This document shows, piece after piece, positions 8,036-13,792 of a stretch of DNA of 13,792 nt. Source of the DNA: Flavobacteriia bacterium (GTDB lineage: Bacteria; Bacteroidota; Bacteroidia; Flavobacteriales; Flavobacteriaceae); the NCBI GenBank assembly GCA_030626085.1, contig DAOUPQ010000028.1, positions 1-13,792 on the forward strand. Direction: 5' to 3'. The position numbers were made by a program, and so were the translations under genes. Below the pieces are notes generated by a model. That model made no database searches, had not been told where the DNA came from, and worked only from the letters and a program-made list of their open reading frames with translations. The first letter of the stretch is position 1; each line of letters starts with the position of its first letter.

Positions 8036-8043
8036 CAAAATTA
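8036..8043 (-). promoter_or_regulatory. Possible -7 element for the fucose cluster
   Basis: On the minus strand TAATTTTG matches the TAnnTTTG consensus. It would start a transcript with a leader of about 100 nt before the fucosidase ATG and place the TTGCTAAAGCAA palindrome inside the leader. I found no good -33 TTTG at the expected distance, so this is a weak call. Confidence 0.3.
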
Positions 8044-8123
8044 ATCTTTTTTTATTTGATTTGGGAAAAGATTTTGATTTGCTTACACAAATATTTAGAA
8101 AGGAAGAAAATATATGAAAATAT

Positions 8124-8154
8124 TTTGCATCCTAACAAGGGTTTTATACTTTTA
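8124..8154 (+). promoter_or_regulatory. Candidate Bacteroidota promoter for the decarboxylase-comB pair
   Basis: TTTG at 8124-8127, a 19-nt spacer, and TACTTTTA at 8147-8154 approximate the Bacteroidota pattern TTTG-N(17-20)-TAnnTTTG with one mismatch in the -7 box. The box ends 22 nt before the GTG start at 8177, giving a short leader. Confidence 0.35.
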
Positions 8155-8176
8155 GAAATATTAAAAAAACTTATAA

Positions 8177-9637
8177 GTGAAAGATCTCAAACAACATATT
8201 TTAAAATTACATCAAATTTCTAAAGCCTTAGAACCAGTAGAATCTAAACGAAATGAATATGTAAAACAAGTAAATAATTATACCAACCAATTTTTAAATA
8301 AAATTGACCATGTTGATGCTTTTTCTTCTGCGCAGGTTAATATTCAGGATTTCTCAATAGATTCCAATAAAAAATCACTTCGAGAGATTCTTAAAATTTA
8401 TAGTGATGAAGTTGCCTCAAAAGGAATAAATGCAGCTTCAGGAGGACATATAGGCTATATACCCGGAGGTGGTATATACACGTCATCTTTAGCTGATTAT
8501 CTTGTAGATGTTACCAATGAATATGCCGGTATCTATTACGCTTCTCCGGGGGCTGTTTCTATTGAAAATGAATTGATAAATTGGATGAAGTCAATTTTTA
8601 GATTTCCAAAAACAGCGATTGGTAATCTAACTTCCGGAGGTTCTATTGCAAATCTGATTGCTTTAACTGCAGCCAGAGATAAACACAAGATAAAATCTGA
8701 TCAAATTAAAAATAGTGTCGTTTATTTAAGTCCGCAAGTACATCATTGCACTCAAAAAGCATTGCGTATTATCGGATTAGAAGATATTAAAATACGTTAT
8801 GTTGAATTAGACAGCAATTCGAGAATAATTTCTGAAGATCTTAGCACTAAAATTAAAGAAGATAAGGTTAAAGGTTTAAATCCGTTTTTAGTTATTGCTT
8901 CTGCAGGCACTACGGATACCGGTGCCATTGACCCGCTACAAAAAATTGGAGAAATAGCCCAAAAAAATAATCTATGGTATCATATTGATGCTGCTTATGG
9001 AGGATTTTTTATTCTAACCAAACAAAAGAAAGATAGTTTTAGAGGAATTGAACTCGCTGATTCTTTAGTAATCGATCCACATAAAGGTTTATTTATACCT
9101 TATGGCTTAGGTGCTGTTTTGGTAAAAGATAAAGAAGCCGTTTATCATTCACATCATTATACAGCCAGTTATATGCAAGATTCGATAGATGAAAATGCTC
9201 CGGTAAATCCGGCCGATGTTTCACCGGAGCTCACCAAACATTTTAGAGGAATGCGTATGTGGTTACCATTGCAATTGCATGGTATAGAACCATTTATTGC
9301 CTGCCTGGAAGAAAAATTATTACTGACTACCTATTTTAGAGAACAACTTATTAAAATTGGTTTTAAAGTAGGACCACAACCCGATCTTTCGGTAAGTTAC
9401 TTTTGGTTTCCTTCAAAAATTATAGATGAAAATTTATTTAATCAAAAGCTAATGCAAGAGATCCATAACAATGGAGCGGTTTACTTTAGCTCAACAAAAA
9501 TTAATGAAAAATTTGTTATAAGAATGGCTATTTTGTCTTTTAGAACCAAATTACACACCATTGATAAAGCCATTGCGATGATTGATAGATCTAGAAAAAT
9601 TATTGAAAAATATTTTAACAATGAAAATAAGAATTAA
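8177..9637 (+). CDS. PLP-dependent group II amino acid decarboxylase, substrate unknown
   Basis: This 486-residue cytosolic enzyme belongs to the group II PLP decarboxylases (relatives of aromatic amino acid, glutamate and cysteine-sulfinate decarboxylases). Visible features are TSGGSIAN (152-159) for phosphate binding, PQVHHC (186-191) with the His that stacks on the cofactor ring, DAAYGG (271-276) with the Asp that pairs with the pyridine nitrogen, and DPHKGLF (300-306) with the Schiff-base Lys303. The start is GTG: a TAA stop lies directly upstream in frame, and the next in-frame Met is deep inside the fold. Its last 17 nt overlap the comB-like gene, so the two are probably co-translated. 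That pairing makes a sulfonated amino acid such as cysteate a reasonable candidate substrate, but the sequence does not prove it. An aromatic amino acid is the default alternative. Confidence 0.9.
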   Translation: MKDLKQHILKLHQISKALEPVESKRNEYVKQVNNYTNQFLNKIDHVDAFSSAQVNIQDFSIDSNKKSLREILKIYSDEVASKGINAASGGHIGYIPGGGIYTSSLADYLVDVTNEYAGIYYASPGAVSIENELINWMKSIFRFPKTAIGNLTSGGSIANLIALTAARDKHKIKSDQIKNSVVYLSPQVHHCTQKALRIIGLEDIKIRYVELDSNSRIISEDLSTKIKEDKVKGLNPFLVIASAGTTDTGAIDPLQKIGEIAQKNNLWYHIDAAYGGFFILTKQKKDSFRGIELADSLVIDPHKGLFIPYGLGAVLVKDKEAVYHSHHYTASYMQDSIDENAPVNPADVSPELTKHFRGMRMWLPLQLHGIEPFIACLEEKLLLTTYFREQLIKIGFKVGPQPDLSVSYFWFPSKIIDENLFNQKLMQEIHNNGAVYFSSTKINEKFVIRMAILSFRTKLHTIDKAIAMIDRSRKIIEKYFNNENKN

Positions 9638-10301
9638 TAGATGTTTAGAGGGAGCAAAAACTGCTGATGGAATTACAGTAGTGTTTGATGTTTTTAGAGC
9701 AAGTAATACAATAATTGCCTGCCTTGCCAGTGGTGCCAAGTATATTTTACCTGTGGGAGCTTTAAAAGATGCCTATAAACTAAAGAGTGAGAAGCCTGAT
9801 CATTTGCTTTTTGGAGAGAGAGATGGTTTACCTCCTAAAGGTTTTGATCATGGCAATTCCCCTGTTAGGTCAACTGAGTTGGATTTAAATAATAAAAAAA
9901 TAATTCTCACAACCTCTGCTGGCTCTCAAGGTATTGTCTACTCAAAAAACGCTGATGAGATATTGATTGGAAGCTTTGCAAATGCCCAATCGATAATTTA
10001 CTATCTAAAAAATAAAGATCCTCAAAAAATAACCCTTCTTGCCATAGGAAACAAAGCGATTGAGCCGGCAACTGAGGATGAAGAATGTGCCAAATACATT
10101 AAATCTCAACTTGAAGGTATCCACATAGATATTGATCAAATAAAAAACAAAATACTAAAATCAGATGGTGCAAATCGTTTAAGAAGATTGGGGCAGGAAG
10201 ATGATCTGGAATTCTGTCTAAAACTGAATACCTATAATATTATTCCTAAATTTGAAAGAAAGACTGGCAAGATCATAGAAATAAAAAAAGTGAATAAATG
10301 A
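9621..10301 (+). CDS. comB: ComB-like 2-phosphosulfolactate phosphatase
   Basis: This 226-residue protein matches the ComB family, Mg-dependent phosphatases that convert 2-phospho-3-sulfolactate to 3-sulfolactate, a step known from coenzyme M synthesis. Family elements in order are VFDVFRAS (21-28), GERDG (65-69), GFDHGNSP (74-81), TTSAGSQG (97-104), GSFANA (117-122) and TEDEECA (151-157). I chose the ATG at 9621 over an ATG at 9582 because the first strand MKIRINR should open the protein and the longer form would add a tail encoded inside the decarboxylase. It still overlaps the decarboxylase by 17 nt, a sign of translational coupling. Bacteria of this kind are not expected to make coenzyme M, so sulfolactate or another sulfonate is the likelier product. 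No ComA is visible in the window. Confidence 0.85.
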   Translation: MKIRINRCLEGAKTADGITVVFDVFRASNTIIACLASGAKYILPVGALKDAYKLKSEKPDHLLFGERDGLPPKGFDHGNSPVRSTELDLNNKKIILTTSAGSQGIVYSKNADEILIGSFANAQSIIYYLKNKDPQKITLLAIGNKAIEPATEDEECAKYIKSQLEGIHIDIDQIKNKILKSDGANRLRRLGQEDDLEFCLKLNTYNIIPKFERKTGKIIEIKKVNK

Positions 10302-10474
10302 AGGAGAGATTGAGTTAGCCTTTTCATTGACAACTGCATCTGTTATTCATTTTTATAACTCTTCTGTGATCGACAAGACAGGCTTTAATGAAGGGGTTAA
10401 AAGAATAATAATCAATATTTTTTTCTAATAAAAAACAACCTTTTGATTGCTTTTTGTTTGATTACCTTAACAAA
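10302..10474. other. Convergent intergenic region between comB and the efflux adaptor
   Basis: The gap separates two convergent genes. On the minus strand, AACAA and TTGTT (about 10434-10462) could form a weak 5-bp stem with a 15-nt loop, followed by a run of T. This is a possible terminator for the efflux operon at low confidence. On the plus strand an open frame without ATG runs through 10294-10428 and has more G and C than its surroundings. I recognise no protein in it. Confidence 0.35.
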
Positions 10475-12211
10475 TTAAAATGTTTTCTTTACCTCACCAC
10501 ATTTTAACATACCCGCACCAAAGAAAGGATTAAAAATTTCTTTATCATAACTCAACCAGTAACTACCTTTATTGTTATCTGCCATTGGGCAATATTCTAA
10601 ATATAAAGATTTTTGAATATCCATTACAATTCCAAAATCGTTAATAATATCTGATAGCGATACTCCTAAATCTCCAAAAGCTTTTCTTTGATTTTTAATA
10701 TTTTTATTAATTTGAATTGTTTCAACTGATCTATTGATAGATTTAACTGATTTCATCCAAACATCATGAGCATCACCCTTAAGCAAATACATATTTACAT
10801 TATCTAAAGAACTTTTTATTATTCTAGCCTGACTTTGAGCTTTTTTAGCATCATCATTTACCAAAGCGTTTTTTAATAAAATATAATTGTCAATAACTGC
10901 TGCTATTTGCTTCTGGAACTCGGAGTCAATTTTAAATTTTAGATCTTTATTTTTTAATCCATTTTTGGGATTCATCATACTTTTTTGACCTAAAAGTTGT
11001 GCCGAAGCATCTATTCTGAATACACCATTGGTCACTACTTCATCACCCTCTTCTAATCCATTATTTATGATGTAAAAATCTCCCAGATCAGTTCCTAAAA
11101 GCACTTCCCTATATACAAATGAAGTAGTTTTATTGTGTGGTACTTTAATATAGACTACAGATCTTTTACCCGTCCATAAAACTGCAGTTTTAGGTATGAT
11201 CAATGCATCCGTATTATTTGTTAATCTTGCTTTGATTATTCCACTTGCATACATTTCAGGCAATAATTTATGTCCGGGATTTTTTACTTCTACTCTAACT
11301 TTTGCTATTCTACTACTTGAAGAAATAAATGGATCAATATAACTAACCCTACCTTTGTATACTTTATTCGGAACTGCCTGAATAGTAAAATTTACTATAT
11401 CATCGTTTTTAATCCAAGGTATATCTGATTCGTATGCTTCAAACATCACCCAAATATTATCAATATTGGCAATATCAAACATGTTCATTCCTGCCATTAC
11501 ATGATCTCCTATTTCTACATTCCGTTTCATAACATAACCGGTATAATTAGATAGAATATCTATTTGTTCCTGTACTTTGCCAGATTTAATGATTGCATCT
11601 ATTTGATAATCAGATATTTTCCATAGTTTTAATTTATTTTTTGAAGCATTGTATAATTGTGGATAAACATCTTTTGATTTTATAGCTTCAAATAATTCTT
11701 TTTGTGCTGATATTAATTCAGGTGAATATAAACGAGCAATTCTCTGACCTTTTCTAACTTTCTCACCTGTAAAATTTACATATAATTGTTCAATTCTGCC
11801 TGGAATATGCGATACCTGTGAATACAATCTTCTTTCATCAGGTTTAACTTTTCCCAATAAACGAACTTCTTTATTTGCGTTGGATCTGTTTATTACTGAT
11901 GTTTGAATATTTGCCAATTGAATGGCTTCAGCAGTAAACACTATTTCATTGCTTTCAATATTTTCTTCGGAATTATTTGACCCGTCAAGCGGAATCAATT
12001 CCATTCCGCAAATCGGACAACTACCGGGTTTTTCCAATTTTATTTGTGGATGCATTGAGCAAGTCCATAATTTTGTAACAGGGTCTTGTATATAATTATG
12101 TTCTTCTTCAGCATGCAAAACTTCATCTTTATCACCTGATGTTATATTTCCAATAATAATACCCAGTATTAAAATACCGGCTGCGATAAGGTAATTTTTA
12201 TATTTTTTCAT
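10475..12211 (-). CDS. cusB: Heavy-metal RND efflux adaptor (CusB-type) with N-terminal metal-binding and C-terminal DUF3347 domains
   Basis: This periplasmic adaptor links an RND pump to its outer-membrane channel, probably for Cu(I)/Ag(I). The ATG at 12211 (578 residues) is preferred over a TTG at 12238, because it begins a clear N-terminal membrane anchor or signal, KKYKNYLIAAGILILGIIIG. A His/Glu-rich linker follows, then a metal-binding module with CSMHP (51-55) and CPICGM (65-70). The HlyD/CusB hairpin, lipoyl and barrel regions span roughly 90-400 (for example SHIPGRIEQLYV and YDIANIDNIWVMFE-like segments). The last 150 residues (from about 426) look like DUF3347, ending in CPMADNNKGSYWLS and MLKCG with Cys541, Met543 and Cys571. 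The gene is last in the operon, 103 nt after the TolC-family gene. The gene symbol is by family similarity, and the exact metal is inferred. Confidence 0.9.
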   Translation of the reverse strand: MKKYKNYLIAAGILILGIIIGNITSGDKDEVLHAEEEHNYIQDPVTKLWTCSMHPQIKLEKPGSCPICGMELIPLDGSNNSEENIESNEIVFTAEAIQLANIQTSVINRSNANKEVRLLGKVKPDERRLYSQVSHIPGRIEQLYVNFTGEKVRKGQRIARLYSPELISAQKELFEAIKSKDVYPQLYNASKNKLKLWKISDYQIDAIIKSGKVQEQIDILSNYTGYVMKRNVEIGDHVMAGMNMFDIANIDNIWVMFEAYESDIPWIKNDDIVNFTIQAVPNKVYKGRVSYIDPFISSSSRIAKVRVEVKNPGHKLLPEMYASGIIKARLTNNTDALIIPKTAVLWTGKRSVVYIKVPHNKTTSFVYREVLLGTDLGDFYIINNGLEEGDEVVTNGVFRIDASAQLLGQKSMMNPKNGLKNKDLKFKIDSEFQKQIAAVIDNYILLKNALVNDDAKKAQSQARIIKSSLDNVNMYLLKGDAHDVWMKSVKSINRSVETIQINKNIKNQRKAFGDLGVSLSDIINDFGIVMDIQKSLYLEYCPMADNNKGSYWLSYDKEIFNPFFGAGMLKCGEVKKTF

Positions 12212-12236
12212 CTTAAAACTATTTAAATATATTTTC

Positions 12237-12261
12237 AATCTTAAATTTTAAATTTTTAATT
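12237..12261. repeat. 25-nt AT-rich repeat, copy 1
   Basis: This 25-nt stretch starts with AATCTTAAATTTTAAAT and matches 13693-13717 with one mismatch. It lies in the gap between the TolC-family gene and the adaptor. Given its simple base composition, it may be a conserved leader motif or the result of duplication. Confidence 0.5.
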
Positions 12262-12314
12262 CTTTATAATATGAATTCTGTTTTATTAAGTCCATCTTTG
12301 GAAATTTATGGGAT

Positions 12315-13562
12315 CTAGTTTCCCAATAAATAATGCATAAATGCAATAGCAGCATTTTTATCTGTAATCGCTTTTTGTTGTGCTAATTTGTATCTCAGTA
12401 ACTGTCTTTCAATTCTTAAAACTTCTTCAAAATCCTTTGAATTAGTTGTATATGAAGTGATCAAAACATCCAATATTTTTTTTGCAATTTCTGTTTGTTT
12501 TTTATTTAAAGCTATTCGCCTCTCACTATCGTTGAAATCTTTAAAAATATTTTCATAAACAGTATTTAAAGTATTTCGTTTATCATCTTTTTTAGCAATT
12601 TCGGCGGTTTGTAAATATTGAGCTTCTGCAATCATTGCCTTATACTTTTTTCGATAGATCGGAATTGAGACTCCTATCGACGGAAATAACAAGGCATCTT
12701 TACCATTATTTAGATCTGATGAATTAGGATTTTTCCCTACAATGAAATAATTTACCCCGATGTTAAATTTTGGTAAACCTTCTTTTTTTGCTATAACTTC
12801 TTGATTCATAAAAGCATTTAGTTTATGGTCTATACTTTTTATTTCGTGATTGTTATTGTAAATAGAATCTATTAAAGAAATATTTTCAAAAGGCAATTCA
12901 TCCTGCCAAAGTTCCTTTGGAGTTTTAATTAAAACTGAATTATCACGGTTCAATAAATTATTGAATTTTGTTTGAAAAACATTTTTAGAATCTATAAAAA
13001 GAGCCAGTTGAGTTTCAAGATCATTGATCTCTAGTTCTACTCTTAATTCATCTACTATAGAGGCATTTCCAGTTTCAATCTTCACCAAAGACAAATTCTT
13101 AAAGATCCTAAGAATTTCCAGGTTTTCTTTGGTGATCTGTAAGGCTTTTTCCATAAAATAGTAATTAAAGTATGCTGTTTTTACCTCGAAAAATAAATTG
13201 GACTTAGAATTCTCGAAAATTTCGTATTTGGATTTTGCTATTTCAGTTGCTGCATCTTCTTTAGATGCCAGCAATCCAAACCATGGAAATGCTTGTTTTA
13301 AACCAAAAGTTGCCCTCTGCGGACCTAACCTTGTCTCTACAGGATTTATAAAATATCCAAAAGTAAATTGCGGATCCGGTAAAGTGCCAGCCTGAGGTAC
13401 TTTTTCCATTGCTGCCATATAATTGTTGAATTTTGCTTTTAAACCGGGATTATTGTTTGCAGCAATTTTTAAATAGGTATCTAAACTTTCTTTGGTATCC
13501 TGTGCCATTCCTATAATGGAGGATATTAAAAAGAAGCTTAGTATTATTATTTTATTTATCAT
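12315..13562 (-). CDS. TolC-family outer-membrane metal efflux protein (CusC/CzcC-type)
   Basis: This 415-residue protein should form the outer-membrane channel of the tripartite efflux system. It starts with a typical signal peptide, MINKIIILSFFLISSIIGMA, cut before Gln21, with no lipobox. The mature part has the TolC pattern of two long helical repeats with amphipathic coiled-coil segments (about 100-190 and 300-400) between short beta segments. Characteristic pieces are NNNPGLKAKFNNYMAA (35-50), the LPDPQFTFGYF strand (62-72) and the second-repeat strand FNIGVNYFI. The length is near the usual 410-470. It lies between the pump gene (149-nt gap) and the adaptor gene (103-nt gap), all on the minus strand. 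Pump partners identify it as the metal-efflux type. Sequence alone would only say OEP family. Confidence 0.9.
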   Translation of the reverse strand: MINKIIILSFFLISSIIGMAQDTKESLDTYLKIAANNNPGLKAKFNNYMAAMEKVPQAGTLPDPQFTFGYFINPVETRLGPQRATFGLKQAFPWFGLLASKEDAATEIAKSKYEIFENSKSNLFFEVKTAYFNYYFMEKALQITKENLEILRIFKNLSLVKIETGNASIVDELRVELEINDLETQLALFIDSKNVFQTKFNNLLNRDNSVLIKTPKELWQDELPFENISLIDSIYNNNHEIKSIDHKLNAFMNQEVIAKKEGLPKFNIGVNYFIVGKNPNSSDLNNGKDALLFPSIGVSIPIYRKKYKAMIAEAQYLQTAEIAKKDDKRNTLNTVYENIFKDFNDSERRIALNKKQTEIAKKILDVLITSYTTNSKDFEEVLRIERQLLRYKLAQQKAITDKNAAIAFMHYLLGN

Positions 13563-13588
13563 TTTAAAATGTTTTATTTATAATTTTA

Positions 13589-13687
13589 CTTGCGTTACTT
13601 TTTGTAAATCTTTGCATCACTTTGCTTAATAATTATATTGCCAAGAGCCACAAAGAGTACAAAGTTTTTCGCAATGTTCACAAAGAA
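13589..13687. repeat. CTTTG-rich imperfect inverted repeat between pump and TolC genes
   Basis: The left half (13589-13627) carries TTTTG, CTTTG and CTTTG at about 10-nt spacing. The right half (13648-13687) carries complementary CAAAG units in CCACAAAGAGTACAAAG and TTCACAAAG. The halves are imperfect inverted copies around a centre near 13637. From memory, similar CTTTGyG-rich intergenic elements occur in many Flavobacteriia, but I cannot confirm this here. It contains no gene. Confidence 0.45.
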
Positions 13688-13692
13688 TATTT

Positions 13693-13717
13693 AATCTTAA
13701 ATTTTAAATCTTTAATT
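13693..13717. repeat. 25-nt AT-rich repeat, copy 2
   Basis: This is the second copy of the motif at 12237-12261 (one mismatch in 25). Here it overlaps the stop codon of the pump gene and its 3' flank, so both gaps of the efflux operon hold the same sequence. Confidence 0.5.
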
Positions 13718-13792
13718 TTTTATTTGTTTTTCTTTCCACATACTATATAAAACAGGAACCACAAACATGGTCATTACTTGTAACAACATCCC
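13712..13792 (-). CDS. cusA: Heavy-metal RND efflux pump (CusA/CzcA-type), C-terminal end only
   Basis: The window edge cuts this gene. The last 26 codons read GMLLQVMTMFVVPVLYSMWK and then EKQIKN before a TAA at 13712-13714. This is the final transmembrane helix and tail typical of the inner-membrane pump of CusA/CzcA systems (pattern T-x-F-V-x-P-x-L-Y-x-x-W). Its place upstream of the TolC-family and adaptor genes completes the tripartite set. Metal-binding residues lie outside the window, so Cu/Ag versus Co/Zn/Cd cannot be judged from it; the adaptor suggests Cu/Ag. Confidence 0.85.
   Translation of the reverse strand, partial: GMLLQVMTMFVVPVLYSMWKEKQIKN

Noticed and set aside
7987..8223. 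Plus-strand open frame of 78 codons starting with TTG
   Set aside because: No recognisable motif, no ATG, and it overlaps the well-supported decarboxylase start in another frame.
9582..9620. Upstream ATG extending the ComB-like protein by 13 residues
   Set aside because: The extension is encoded within the decarboxylase C-terminus and precedes the expected first beta strand. The ATG at 9621 fits better.
12212..12238. TTG start extending the efflux adaptor by 9 residues
   Set aside because: The ATG at 12211 begins the membrane anchor directly, and the extension has no conserved features.
13198..13395. Plus-strand open frame opposite the TolC-family gene
   Set aside because: It is antisense to a complete gene with signal peptide and family motifs.

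Overview
The window looks like a chromosomal segment of a low-GC member of the Bacteroidota, most likely class Flavobacteriia. The grounds are an AT-rich sequence, a fused fucokinase/GDP-fucose pyrophosphorylase (Fkp), a metal-efflux adaptor ending in a DUF3347-type domain, promoter candidates of the TAnnTTTG type, and weak ribosome binding sites. No rRNA, tRNA, CRISPR array, integrase or transposase gene was seen. Family assignments come from reading motifs by eye, without any database search.

Layout. (1) Bases 162-1526, minus: a class-3-like aldehyde dehydrogenase with its own promoter, downstream of a hairpin terminator. (2) Bases 1634-7926, minus: an L-fucose scavenging cluster. In transcription order it holds a secreted GH29 alpha-L-fucosidase, a broken relic gene, a FucP-type fucose/H+ symporter, a RhaM/FucU-like sugar mutarotase, and Fkp. 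Together these would free fucose from external glycans, import it, convert its anomers, and make GDP-L-fucose for surface glycans. No fucose isomerase, fuculokinase or aldolase is visible, so salvage is a better reading than catabolism. (3) Bases 8177-10301, plus: two overlapping genes, a PLP-dependent group II decarboxylase and a ComB-like 2-phosphosulfolactate phosphatase, which suggests C3 sulfonate metabolism. (4) Bases 10475-13792, minus: a tripartite heavy-metal (Cu/Ag-like) RND efflux operon, namely the 3' end of a CusA/CzcA-type pump, a TolC-family outer-membrane protein, and a CusB-type adaptor with metal-binding modules at both ends.

The most unusual spot is the gap between the fucosidase and fucP (6238-6504). 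On the minus strand it holds an ATG and signal-peptide start, then after a frameshift a stretch resembling the N-terminus of a secreted glycoside hydrolase (GH97-like). That reading is cut by a 76-bp element with 19-bp inverted ends bounded by TA. Removing the element and one TA lets the relic frame continue with plausible protein sequence up to the fucP start. This suggests a MITE-like insertion in a decayed operon gene. Other points of interest are the sulfonate-type gene pair, a CTTTG-rich imperfect inverted repeat, and a 25-nt AT-rich motif present in both gaps of the efflux operon.
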